Shown here in pieces: positions 11,493 to 22,255 of a stretch of DNA of 64,000 nucleotides. A program made the translations under genes and the position numbers. A model generated the notes under the pieces. That model ran no database searches. It was not told where the DNA came from and was given only the letters and a program-made list of their open reading frames with translations. Origin of the DNA: Lantana camara (lineage: Eukaryota > Streptophyta > Magnoliopsida > Lamiales > Verbenaceae); assembly GCA_037501455.1 (NCBI GenBank), contig CM074856.1, forward strand, positions 48,327,001-48,391,000. Direction: 5' to 3'. Position 1 is the stretch's first letter. Each line of letters opens with the position of its first letter.

Positions 11493-12383
11493 ATGAAGAT
11501 GATGATGCCTCCAGGGTTTCAGTTTGAGCCGAGTGACGAAGTTCTCATCCATAGCTATTTGCTTATGAGGTCGATGGATCAGCCATTGCCTTGGGAGTGT
11601 ATCTTGGAGAGAAACATATATGGCGACAACAATGCGCCATGGAATGTGTTTGCGGATATAATTGATGATCCAAATTCCTCTTATTGTCATACCAACAGAG
11701 AAGACGAGGGGAAGAAGACGATATATGTGTTCACCAATCTCGTCAAAGTAAGTCCGAAAGCGAAGAGGTTTTTGAGAAGGGCGGGTTCAGGTACTTGGGG
11801 TGGCCAAACCGCTCCGAAGAAGATCATAAGTTCAAGAACCGGTGAAGTCATTGGAACTATTAAGATGTTTCAATACGAACCTGATTCCACATTTGGTCAT
11901 TGGATAATGCACGAGTATTCATTGGATGGCTTTTCACAGACGGCGAACAATATCATCAACAAGGATCTTGTGTTGTGTAAGATCACAAGAATCTTGAAAT
12001 CAAATAAAAGGAATAGCGGCAATCAAGAACCTGCTTTGGTGGTGTCAGATATTCTTCAAGATCAGACTAATGGCGGCCATCAAGAACCATTTTCAGTATC
12101 CGATAATCTTGAAGATCGCAATCTGGTGATGATTCCGGCGCAACCTTCATCATCAAGCAACAACAAGAGGTCACTAGTGGAAGATGATGCATGCGATCAA
12201 CAGTTGATGAAGAAGCAACGAACGGCATTATACAGCCCCAGCGATGATTTATGCAACGTCGACCTACAATGGGCAGAGTCAGAGCTTTTCGACATTGATG
12301 CTTTGCTTGGAGGGATGGATGATGAGCCACTATTATCCTTTGTGGAAGGACAACCTAGTTCCATTTGCTTTCCTAATTATTAA
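11493..12383 (+). CDS. NAC domain transcription factor, single exon
   Basis: 296 residues starting at MKMMMPPGF; the first ATG was chosen because the NAC domain begins at once. NAC subdomain A is PPGFQFEPSDEVLIHSYL. The later subdomains are recognisable: PWNVF, then YVFTNLVKVSPKAKRF with AGSGTWGG, then GHWIMHEYSL and DLVLCKI. NAC proteins bind DNA as dimers through this about 150-residue domain. Residues beyond about 165 are a divergent, acidic C-terminus ending in AESELFDIDALLGG and MDDEPLLSF, a likely activation region. Most plant NAC genes have two or more introns, so a single-exon form is unusual and suggests a lineage-specific or retro-derived subfamily. The sequence diverges from the canonical WKATG signature (WGGQT here). 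It shares flanks with the GTE-like gene, and a NAC-tail relic lies at 2928. Confidence 0.85.
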   Translation: MKMMMPPGFQFEPSDEVLIHSYLLMRSMDQPLPWECILERNIYGDNNAPWNVFADIIDDPNSSYCHTNREDEGKKTIYVFTNLVKVSPKAKRFLRRAGSGTWGGQTAPKKIISSRTGEVIGTIKMFQYEPDSTFGHWIMHEYSLDGFSQTANNIINKDLVLCKITRILKSNKRNSGNQEPALVVSDILQDQTNGGHQEPFSVSDNLEDRNLVMIPAQPSSSSNNKRSLVEDDACDQQLMKKQRTALYSPSDDLCNVDLQWAESELFDIDALLGGMDDEPLLSFVEGQPSSICFPNY

Positions 12384-13019
12384 ACTATTCAACTGTGATA
12401 TGTTAAGATCACTGAAAATGTTCGAAAAATGTCAAAATGATGATTATTTTGTAGTTTGTGTATTAATTGGGAGCCTCTTAACTATCCCATCAGTACTTAG
12501 TTCGGCTGGAAAACAGACAATTTGTGTAGTTTTGACGATCATTAATGAGATAAGAGTATTCTTCAATATATTGTTTATGAGTTAGGTTACTGTTTTGATA
12601 CATCTTATTTTGTCTATTTACTGTATGGTTTGAGTTCGAAGTTGCGATGGGGATTATGTTTCAGTTTCCAACCCATACTTACAATGCTCTCTGTTGTTTG
12701 TATTGAATGTAATTATTGTTTTGGAGTTTGTTATGCCTACAACTTTAGAAGTATCCAGCTCTGATTGATTGTTTATTACCAGAAGATTATTGGTAATTTT
12801 GAAAACAAAAGGGGAGGTTTGTGTAATTACCAATATGTGGAGTGGATGTCGTGTGGATGACCCTTATATTGCTCAAGGTTAAATCCAGGAAGCCTCTGTG
12901 TTTGTGTTATGTTGAAAGACTGATGGAGAAAAGCACAAGTGTATTAAAATTCTGATTTTCAAGCCAGGAAGCCTGTGTGTGTTACAGTTTTGGTTTTCAA
13001 TAAAACATAGTCACACTTT
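12384..13019 (+). other. NAC gene 3' UTR and downstream spacer
   Basis: No further gene is seen. From 12489 it aligns with the 3' flank of the GTE-like gene. Confidence 0.5.
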
Positions 13020-13191
13020 ACATATTCTGCTAAATCAACAAAAATCTCATGAAAAAATGCTGTTTCCCATTGTAGTTTTACATACCAATTGTAAAGCAAA
13101 GATACACATATTCTGCTAAATCAACAAAAATCTCATGAAAAACTGCTGTTTCCCATTGTAGTTTTACATACCAATTGTAAAGCAAAGATAC
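13020..13191. repeat. 86-bp perfect-type tandem duplication
   Basis: Copies at 13020-13105 and 13106-13191 differ at one position by eye. They lie just beyond the stop codon of the minus-strand kinase, probably in or next to its 3' UTR. Confidence 0.9.
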
Positions 13192-13214
13192 AATTGAACC
13201 AAATCCCAATTCTT

Positions 13215-15519
13215 TCAACATTTATTTGAAGCTGATCTATCGACATGCATAAGATCACTCTCTTTTGGAGGCTCACTTTTACTCCTTTCGTTACCATATT
13301 GCTTAATGTTCACCCTCGCGGCTCCTCTTTCACTCTCACATTTCAGCTTATTCCCATCCTTGGGAGAGTTAAGCATTGTTTTCTGAGCTTCATAAGGTGT
13401 TACATTAACGCCTCCCTTCTGCGGAATCACTTTTTCGCGGTTTGCTTCTTGTGCCACAAGCGGTTCGAGTATCTCAATCACTTGGCTCATTACGGGCCTC
13501 CCTTTAGGGTTCTGACTCAAACACTGAAATGCTAAATTTGCCACCTTCATGAGAATTTTAGGGGAATATTGCCCCTCGATTCTTGGGTCGAGAATTCTGA
13601 TGAGCTTCTTGCTGTTCGTCAGCAGGGGACGAGCCCACTCTACTAAATTGTGCTCCCGGCTAGGCCTACTCTTGTCCATCGCACGCCGTCCGATGAGCAT
13701 CTCAAGTACAACTACTCCAAAGCCATAGACATCACTTCTTGCTGTCAAATGGCCTGAAAATAAGATGAAAATACACATTTTCTTTAAAAAATCATGTTAA
13801 AAGGTTTCTTTAATGATAGTAAAAAGAAAGGAGCATAAATCTGCTATCAAAGCAGTTACCTGTCATGACATATTCGGGAGCAGCATAACCATAAGTACCC
13901 ATAACCCGAGTGGACACATGAGTTTGATCTCCGGTGGGTCCCACCCTTGCTAGTCCGAAGTCGGAAAGCTTTGCATTAAGATCCTGTGGATTTTGTATCC
14001 ATTCAATCATACTTCAAAATGGGCATTTGCATAAACAAACTAATGTAAAAGTATTCAAGCAAATTTGATATGAATACCATTTTTATTACTTCTATGCAAG
14101 ATGGAGCATAACTTACCGCATCGAGCAAAATGTTTGAAGTTTTAAAATCCCTGTATATAATGGGTTTCTGAACACCATGAAGAAAAGCAAGGCCTTTTGC
14201 AGCATCCAATGCAATCTTCAGTCTGTTGTGCCATGTTAAAGTGGAGGCTCGTACTCCTACAACAAATGAACACTTAAAAAGTGAAAAAAATAAACAAGAA
14301 TACAATATGATCGTTGACAGATCTATCTTTTTTGCCACTCACTTAAGAAGAGCTGTTTCTCCAAGCTCCCAGAAGCCATATATTCATAAACCAATAGCCT
14401 ATGGTCACCTTCGCAGCAATAACCAATCAATTTCACCAAGTTAGGGTGCCGAAGTTGCCCTAAATAATTGACTTCTGCCTGCAAGTTTCAAATCCCGAAT
14501 TCCAAATCCATCAATCCAAACATAGCCTTAGAAAACACGGCGGAGGCAAATTATTCATCTTTCTGGTTCAACCACAAATTTTAAATCAATAAGCATATGC
14601 AAGTTTAATCAATAAGCATAAGCCACAAAAAAGATTACCAGCCATTCCCGGTCCCCCTGTAAGCCTTCAGGATCAAGCTCTTTAATGGCAACTTGAGTCG
14701 TCTCGTAGCCCGGCCTCACACTATCATCTATAACACCTTTATATACGATACCAAAACCACCCTCACCGAGAACCTGATCTGGTCGGAAGTGCTTTGTTGC
14801 CAACTTCATCTCTGTGTATGTGAATATATCAAGATCGCCATTTCCAGGGCTTTGACGAAGATCCCTTACATTTTTGGGAATTATCACAATGGTGTTCGAA
14901 CTCCCAGAACCCTCTTTCTTGGACTCTGAGAATGTCACACAAAAGAAGTCAGCACTGACATTAGAAACCGTATTTATCTACTAGAACCATGCTTTAAGTA
15001 AAGAAAGACAATAACTTTGCCACTGAGGAAGGAAAGTAATAACTATGAGACACACCGCATTTGCAAATTCATAAGTTCTAACTGCAGCTTATACTTTATA
15101 TCATGCCATTAATGGCTTTCTCAAGTTCAGAAGGAAACCTTAAACTAATCGAATACAAGCAAAATTATTGATCAGCCTTCATCAAATCTCACAGTTCTTC
15201 TACAACACAAGTTTGCACAAATTCCAAAACAGTGCAGCAATTAAAGGCTAATTTCTCATTTTTCATAAAATATCTCAACCAGCCTCTAAAGATTCCCTAA
15301 TATTGCACACATAATTAAGCAGTAATCCCAGTTCCCAATCAAGGAAAAAACTGAAATCATACACATGAAGAGCGAGAATGCGAACATAAACAAACAACAC
15401 AAACTATTAAGATCAGAAACAGAGTGAGCCCAGAAAATCGACAAACCGTGTATATTACTCGAAGATTTGCGCGGCGTCTGCAGTTGCGCATCTTCCTCAA
15501 CACTCAAACAAGAACCCAT
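13215..15519 (-). CDS. RLCK-VII protein kinase, PBL17-like, six exons
   Basis: Exons on the minus strand: 15519-15447, 14925-14639, 14478-14343, 14256-14117, 13983-13860 and 13753-13215. All introns are GT-AG and the phases agree, giving 432 residues. The start MGSC gives an N-myristoylation glycine plus a palmitoylation cysteine, typical of membrane-tethered receptor-like cytoplasmic kinases. The kinase domain shows GEGGFG (residues 78-83), catalytic lysine in VAIKE (K106), YRDFKTSN (catalytic D202), DFG (D220) and an activation loop with [10 protein letters not shown] then APEY. The loop phrasing and the insert [16 protein letters not shown] resemble PBL17 in Arabidopsis. Family members relay signals from pattern-recognition receptors at the plasma membrane. 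The C-terminal tail after about residue 345 is basic and low in conservation. All catalytic residues are present. Confidence 0.92.
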
Positions 15520-15740
15520 TATAACTCAGAACCCAACTTCGCAGATTCACATCACCGTTTCCACGATTCACACAAAAATCAAAGAAAAGATTCTTTCTTT
15601 TGTCCTTTTTTCCTTTTCCGGGCGCTAGTTTCAATGTATTTTTCTTTCCTAAAAGCAAAACTAGCCCGGAAAACTTTCCGGCGCAGAGAAAACCCAAATG
15701 GGCCGGCGGCGAACAGAGAATCTGATCTCGGCGTGGCGGA
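15520..15740 (-). promoter_or_regulatory. 5' leader and proximal promoter of the PBL kinase
   Basis: G+C content rises around 15660-15720 relative to the A+T-rich spacer, with pyrimidine tracts on the sense strand. No clear TATA box is seen. The extent is inferred. Confidence 0.35.
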
Positions 15741-16090
15741 ATAATTCTTCTGAAAAGTTAAAGCATTTGCATAAGGATTATCTATAAACAACACGAGAGT
15801 GAGTTGGAGACACTGACTTGAGGATGTTTGATCGCAACGTTTAATTTTGTGTTCTTTTCTGTAAACTGATTGGGGGCTTACGCCAGTCAAATGATAATTT
15901 TGGCCAATTATTATTATTTATTATTATAAGTACCAAATAAATATTAATTGGGTCGCACAGAACTTCAAAAATAGATAATTTTATGTGGGCCATGCCTACC
16001 TAAGCCAAATGTTTTTTTATTAGCAGAGACTCTTGCTGATATTGTGATTATTAGGTTGGATCGAATCCGATTTTGATTAAAAAAAACTTT
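15741..16090. other. Spacer, no gene
   Basis: A+T-rich DNA with no reading frame of note. Confidence 0.4.
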
Positions 16091-16442
16091 AGGGTCAATT
16101 ACATTTAGTATCATTTAGAGTTTTGGATATTATAATTGAACTCTGGCTAGTCATTTTATTATATCTTGTCCTTTTCTAAAAATTATAAATTACTTCAAAT
16201 CAGTTTTTAATTAAATTTAGTATGATTTCATTGAATTTTTCATTTTACTCCTACTTTAATAGGTAACTTTTTTATATCAAATTTAAGGTAGGGGTAAAAT
16301 AAAAAATTCAAGTCATGACGTTATCCTAAATTTAATGAAAAATTGATCGGATGTAATAAAAGAGATCAAAATATAATAAAATGACTGATGGGGTCCAATT
16401 GTAATATTTAAAATTTCAAAGGTTGTTAAATGTAATTAATCT
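16091..16442. mobile_element. Palindromic MITE
   Basis: The two halves are inverted copies: the left GTCATTTTATTATATYTTG block and the right one match after reverse complementing, as do the outer RRTYAATTACATTTA ends. The element is about 350 bp without coding capacity. The ends resemble MULE-type MITEs, but no clear target duplication was found. Confidence 0.65.
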
Positions 16443-17331
16443 TTTTTTATGTAAGAGAGAGAGATTTTCTGTCTTGTTTGAGAGTAAATAATATTTGGAA
16501 GTTTCTGCTAGTTTTCTTAAGAGTAACATAATAATAAATGGATGTTAGAAACTTAGAATAATTAACTAAGACAAGTACTCACAGTTAAAGACCTTCCCAT
16601 ATCAAAACAATTGAGAACTAAGTTTACTAAGCATTTTCCATTTTAAAGGCCTCCATGAAAGTCTTTGTTCAATTCATTGACTTATGAGAAAAAAACATTT
16701 TTTTTTTTGAAACTTTTTTATTCATATATGACGAAAGCTGAATCAGTTGCAATATCTAATATAGTTTAAAATAATATAAAATAGCCGATTAGGACAACAT
16801 ACAATACAAGGTTTAAGAATGAGTTTTTCGAACGTTAATATTACGCCTATTTATAAAGTATCAGTAGCAGAACTGCAGAAGTTAGGTACTCGACACTACT
16901 TGCGAGTTGCGACCTCTCTTATTAACAAAATATAACCACCCTAGTATCATAATCCTGACTTTATTATTGATCCATTTTTATTGATGTAAGTATTAAGTAC
17001 ATACATTTTATTGAGTAATTGTTGAAAAGGAGAAATGAAATTACAAATTTTATTATCTTTTTTCTTAAAACTAATAAAGAAAAGAAATTGAAATAAAAAT
17101 AATAATAATTTGACTTAGGATGCCACTAAAAGTTGAGCTCCAAACTACCAAAAAAAGATGAGGACATCTTTGAAATATAGAGAACAAGTAGTTGAGAGGT
17201 CTTGTTGTTTACATTTGTTGGCATTCGTGAATCAACAGTTGACTGCACCTGCTCACCAGTCCCACATGCTTAAAAACAAAAAGATATTAATAATTCTAAA
17301 ACTTAATTTTAATTAGAAAATGAAATAAAAT
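16443..17331. other. Spacer, no gene
   Basis: A+T-rich. Nothing beyond homopolymer tracts was recognised. Confidence 0.4.
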
Positions 17332-17419
17332 GGGTCCTTATTTAATGAAATAATTGGTTTTAAAACAATTTATTTGGGTCCTTATTTAATGAAATAATTG
17401 ATTTTAAAACAATTTATTT
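17332..17419. repeat. 44-bp tandem duplication
   Basis: Two copies beginning GGGTCCTTATTTAATG, at 17332 and 17376, nearly identical. Confidence 0.85.
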
Positions 17420-17765
17420 GAGTTTATAATATCAATTATATTCTACAAATACAATATTTAATTTTCCAAAAGTCAACTTTTTAAAATTTTCCAAAAGATC
17501 CTCTTTTTCTTTTTTTTTTTGAAAAAAAAAAAATTTCCACAAGAAATCTTTAAGTTAAGGTTTATTGAAGTAGTCTATTCTCGTTTATTGCATGGGGAGG
17601 GGATTGACTTGGTTCGTTCATGAGGATATATATAATAATAACAACACTAATCAATTTCCACCACTTAAAAGACCATTAATCATCACTTGATCATTGATCT
17701 TACTCGTGCATATTATTAAAATAGCCTCAAAACTTAATTACTTTCGTCTTTCTATCAATGATTTC

Positions 17766-18115
17766 AAGATGTTTTCAAAAATATTATTTTATCGTGTCTT
17801 GTCGTATCCGAAACTCAGAAATTGAATCAGAATTTAATATAAGGGGAGACAAAATTAAAATATCAAAAATAAAGAAGACAAAATTTTTAATTTGAGGGGG
17901 GCAAAATTATAAATATTCCAAAATATATATATATATATAAATAAAATTTTTCAAAATCTAGGAGGCGGGGCCACCCCATGCCCCTTGGTTTCGTTACTGT
18001 CGATATCGTATCCGACACACCTCACGTGGTAAATTTAAGAAAAAATCCCTTCATATTTTTGTCGTGTCGAGTCGTGTTTGTGTCGCCGTATCCATATCCG
18101 TGTATCATAGCTTTC
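17766..18115 (+). repeat. Dispersed CGTGTCG repeat, copy 1, split by an insertion
   Basis: The left half is AAAAATATTATTTTATCGTG at 17776 and the right half is ATCGTATCCGACAC through CGCCGTATCC and ATCATAG (18003-18110). Between them about 170 bp are inserted, ending CCCCTTGGTTTCGTTACTG. That is close to the CTGGCTCCGTCACTG end of hAT-like elements. Confidence 0.65.
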
Positions 18116-18309
18116 TATATATATATTTTTTTTTCCTTCTTAAAGTTATTTCTGATGGTCTTTGTTGACAAATAAGTTTTGAACTCCTCTCTCCTAACCT
18201 TTGGAAAAATTAGAGATATAATTCTCCTCTTGTGATCTAAACCATCACTACTGAACCAAGATCTATTGGATCCTTCTTCATTTGAAAATTTGAATGACCT
18301 TCAAATGAG

Positions 18310-18520
18310 GCTTCGGACCTCTTGTTTTAGATTTGTATTTTATCTCAGGTTTCATTTATATATACCCGTTAAGTGTATTAATAGAAGATCTAAATTAAGA
18401 GAGAAAAATAATTATAATATGAAATTTTTTTAAAAATATCTATTCTAATCTAGATATACGTGTATGTAAATAAAATAGGAGATGAAATAAAAATGTAAAA
18501 TATAAGATCCAACGCCTTCC
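18310..18520. mobile_element. MITE copy related to the one at 32008
   Basis: Inverted halves carry TTGTATTTTATCTC, TTTATATATAC and GTATTAATAG on the left. The mirrored blocks ATACGTGTATGTAAATAAAATAGGAG lie on the right. It is the same family as 32008-32220. Confidence 0.6.
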
Positions 18521-18791
18521 AATGAATGGACATAAAAATACATATTCAATTATATTAATTGCTTTTAAATATTTTTCATGTAATAAATATTTAATACGAT
18601 ATTCGATATTATACAAAACACAATAAGATGATAATTTTAAAAATATTCATATATGAGAGATAAAACCCATGAAAAAAATAGTATCGACCAAGTCACATTT
18701 AATTAAGTTGACAATTATATTAAAACTTATGTTAAATTCAACAAAAAGAATTTAAAACCGCAGTACTGCAGCTAATGAGCTAAGTAATTAT

Positions 18792-18796
<5 letters not shown>

Positions 18797-18831
<35 letters not shown>
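18797..18831. repeat. (TA)n microsatellite, probable hAT target
   Basis: A TA run abuts the hAT 5' terminus at 18832. A matching TA run follows the hAT 3' terminus at 26482. Confidence 0.8.
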
Positions 18832-18836
<5 letters not shown>

Positions 18837-19074
18837 ATGGCAATCGGGCAGGGTCCACCGGGTCTGGACCTGGACCCGGCCCGCGAGACCCGCATAAGAC
18901 CCACCCCATCGGGTCTCGGGTCGGGTTTGGACCCAAAAAAATGAACCTGTGATAATCGGGTCCTTAACGGGTCTGGACCCAGACCCGCACCAGACCCAGA
19001 TTTTTAAATAAAAAATATATAAAAAAAAAAAAGAAAAAAAAAAGAAATTAGAAAATCCATATTTCTTCAATTCT

Positions 19075-19105
<31 letters not shown>

Positions 19106-19525
19106 CAGACCCCCACGCCGTCCTCCGCCGCGACACACTTACGCCACCGGCACCCCGACGCCGGCACTTGCGGCCACTGCTCCCGCGCCGCCTCCCCAAG
19201 AAAAGGTATTTTTCCATTTCTCATATGGGTTTAAGCTATCGAACGAAATTTGGGTTCATACTTGTATTGCTCTATCTGTTTCATGAATTCAAGAAATGAA
19301 AAGGACAATGGCTTAATTCTTGAATATGATTGGAAAAATGAAGTATTGAAGAAAAGAAGAGTGGTCCCTGTATGCTTCTTTTGTTTCTGTAGCTTATCCA
19401 GTTGCATATTGCTTCAATAGCATATCTTCTGTAGCTTAATCTTTTGGGATTTAATTGTTAGTAATTCCTTTTAGGTTTTTATTCGTTTTACATTTAAATC
19501 TCCGTACCAAATATTGTTGGAAAGC

Positions 19526-19700
19526 TTCAGATCTCGAGGGCTTCAATGTATTGCTAGAAAGCTTAATGAATTTAAACCTGTTTGGATTAGCAATGGAATG
19601 TTTTTACTTGATGAAATCATTAGCATGCGACCCAGATAGAGTATCATACAAAATTCTAATAGATGGTTTAAAATCAAATAGAGAAATGAATCTTTTGTCT
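19526..19700 (+). pseudogene. Captured PPR gene fragment, left arm
   Basis: Translation contains FNVLLESLMNLNLFGLAMEC then PDRVSYKILIDGLKS, with pentatricopeptide (PPR) helix-pair character. PPR proteins bind organellar RNA. The piece covers about 1.5 repeats and sits between the G+C-rich leader and the transposase start, so it looks like host sequence transduplicated into the hAT 5' region. It cannot work as a PPR protein alone. Confidence 0.6.
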
Positions 19701-19895
19701 GTATTTCAGCACATATTTAGGTTATTGTGTGCCAAATATTTGTTGCTTGAGTACCTTTGTTTGTTGATCTTGATTATTTTGTATGAAGTAAATGTTGGTT
19801 CCTTGCATTTTGATGTGAACATTCTTTAAGTTTCTTTTTTGCTGCATTTTGATGTGAACTTTGTCATCTATATTTCAGCAAATTAGACAAGTGAT

Positions 19896-21247
19896 ATGGA
19901 ATCTGGCCAAGATTCTTTTGGTCGTGGAGGAAGTAACACACCCACAAGGGAAGATGATTTGGAGGAGGATTTGGGCTTGGGAGATGATGAAATAGGATCT
20001 GTTATTGGAGAAAAGAGGAAGAGAACTTCTACTGCATGGAAGCATTTCAAAAGAGTGAAGATTGGCGACAAGTATTATGCGATTTGTAACTATTGTGGCG
20101 CTCAACTCACAGCTAGAGTTGAATCGGGAACTAGTCACCTAATTAAGCATTTTAAAAAAACCTGTAAGAAAAGACAAGGACCTCATCGTCCAAGCCCACA
20201 AGAACTTGCAGCACATGTTTTTAGCCAAGAAGACTCAAGAACTAAGCTCGCGGAGATAGTTATACTACATGATTATCCTTTAAGCATTGTTGAGCATATT
20301 GGTTTTTGGGAATTTGTTGCTAGTCTTCAGCCATGTTTCAAGATGATTTCAAGGAACACATTGAAAAAGGATATATTGTCGATTTACGAGTCTGAGAAAA
20401 CGAAGTGCTACAAGTTGTTAGAGAAGGTTAATTGTCGAATTGCTATTACAACTGATATGTGGACATCTAACAATACAAAAAAGGGTTATATGGCAATTAC
20501 CGCGCATTATGTCGATGATTCTTGGAATTTGAAAAATTGTATTTTGAGGTATGTTTATATTCTTGACCTTGTGTGTGTTAACCTTTCTTTCATTTTATGG
20601 TCTGCAAGACTTCTGCTCAACACAGGCGTCATCCAATAATAGCTTAGGGAGGTTTTATTTGGAAGTTTGTGATGAAAGAATTGTAAGGTGCAGATGCTGC
20701 CATTTCATCCATTACTATATCCTTTATTTAATCATTTTATTCACAAGGTTTAAAGTTTAAACATTCATTACCTTTCCTTTTCTATTAAAACATCCAATAA
20801 ACTTTATTCAAAAATAGAATTAAACTCACAAATCATGAGATATCAATATTTCTTTTTGTTTTTTCAGAATTAGAAGACTGACTAACTGATAATTTTTTCT
20901 TTTCTGTTAACTTTAATATAATTGGATAGCAATTTCATATAGTACAAAAATAAAAAAAAATTGTTAAAAAATAATTAGCAGACTGGTTTCTTTTTCTTAC
21001 AGACAGTGGGTGATCTCCTGTTTATTTTACATATGTTAACATCTTAGCTATGGACATAAAAATTGCTAGCTAGCCATTGATCTTTGTAGCTCATGGATTT
21101 CAGATTTCATTCTTGCTGCTAATCTTTGTAGTTTAGCAAGAAAAGTGTCTCAACTAACTTGTGTTTACATGTTATTTCATATGGGTTTGTATGTGTTCCG
21201 GGTCCACATAGTCCTGAAGTGATTTCCGATGTGCTACTTGGATCATT
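19896..21247 (+). pseudogene. hAT transposase 5' half, left arm
   Basis: Exon 1 (19896-20548) is open and encodes an acidic N-terminus followed by a BED-type zinc finger (CNYCGAQLTARVESGTSHL, then KHFKKTC). The start of the catalytic region follows (ITTDMWTSNN, KGYMAITAHYVDD). Exon 2 begins near 21187 (VPGPH, EVISDVLLG) but its acceptor AG has become GG, and homology ends at 21247. There is no C-terminal half, so it can encode at most a DNA-binding fragment. Confidence 0.85.
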
Positions 21248-21976
21248 CACCCATCCCCAAAATCCACATCCCCAAAATCAAATATTTTGCACCATCCACC
21301 ATTCACCCACCCAAAATACAATATAATCTCAATATAGTCAATATAACCCCAAAATGGACTACTAATACTATTATATTATATAATATATTGGTTAATAAGA
21401 ATGCTGCACGCTTGGATCTAGCAGTCATGTGGGAAGCCCATTTATGGGCTGACCAGGTGTAGCCGAAGGTGTGGCTGCTATCGTCTTCACCCGGCACAAC
21501 ATTATCCCGGCCTTGCGACCTTTGCACCACTTAACGACGAAACATTTGCAGGGAAATCCTTCAAAAATAAAAACAAAAATATTCACACATTTAAACAATA
21601 TGATTTTTATTTGGCTCCAAAAATATTGCAAAAATAGGGGTAAGAGCGTATACCCATGGTGGTGGCAGGCGGCTCAATTGTTCCGCCGGTGGCGTCCGGG
21701 TGGGTGGATGATGTGCATGTGACGCCCGGGTGGTGTAGCACCTGGTTTTGACGACGAGTGATTGTGACAAAGAGGATCAACAAGGTAATTGCGAGAAGAA
21801 AGCCCTTCATTGCCGAACAATTTTAATTTTGAAGGCTTTGAGGTAGACGGATGAAGGAGGATGAAAGAGAGAATTTTGGAGGCGGGGTAAGGGATTTTGA
21901 AGGCTTTGAGGTAGACGGATGAAGGAGGCAGGTCACGGGCCGGGTCTGGCCCAGACCCGCCCCATTGCCATCCCTA
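21248..21976 (+). mobile_element. Unique 3' tail of the inner hAT element
   Basis: No similarity to the transposase gene. It contains the peptide gene on the opposite strand and a direct repeat of GCTTTGAGGTAGACGGATGA (about 21836 and 21905). It ends in GCCCCATTGCCATCCCTA. Confidence 0.7.
21425..21810 (-). CDS. Small secreted cysteine-containing peptide, two exons, inside hAT
   Basis: Exon 1 is 21810-21654 and exon 2 is 21558-21425. A 95-bp GT-AG intron (21653-21559) joins them in phase 1, giving 96 residues. Residues 1-18 (MKGFLLAITLLILFVTIT) form a hydrophobic signal peptide. The mature part has cysteines at about 32, 56, 58, 64 and 74, with the cluster CKCFVVKWCKGRKAG then LCRV, and a Pro/Thr-rich tail. 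I recognise no named family. It lies wholly within the unique tail of the inner hAT element, so it looks like a captured host gene. Intact splice sites, an unbroken frame and a plausible signal peptide argue that it is or recently was functional. The gene model is from splice signals only. Confidence 0.5.
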
Positions 21977-21984
21977 AATAGTAG
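21977..21984. other. Probable 8-bp hAT target duplication, copy 1
   Basis: AATAGTAG directly follows the 3' terminus at 21976. Its inverse CTACTATT follows the minus-strand 5' terminus at 26093. Confidence 0.7.
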
Positions 21985-22255
21985 TAATTCTCTCGTATAC
22001 CTAATTTTCTCACTGATTGTAGCTAAAATGTTTATATACTATTAAAATTATACGGCCTAATAATAATTGGAAAATAGCAATTCTCAACTTATAAGTTTGT
22101 TTACCTAAAATTAATTTGTTAATACTATTGAAGCTTGTTTTTATATTATTTTGGTAAAGTAATCTATAAATTATAAATTCTTCAATTTTGTCATTTTTCA
22201 ATTTCATTCCCCCACGTACTGAATTCAAACCATAGCAATTCTTGAAATATTCCAA

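Larger units (their letters stand above)
18832..21247 (+). repeat. Left inverted arm (hAT 5' part)
   Basis: It matches 23700-26093 in inverse orientation from the TIR through the second transposase exon start. Homology stops sharply after GGATCATT. Arms are about 2.4 kb and nearly identical by eye. Confidence 0.9.

Noticed and set aside
18780..19217. Minus-strand frame of 145 residues
   Set aside because: It spans the TA microsatellite, hAT subterminal repeats and a GA tract; no protein family fits.
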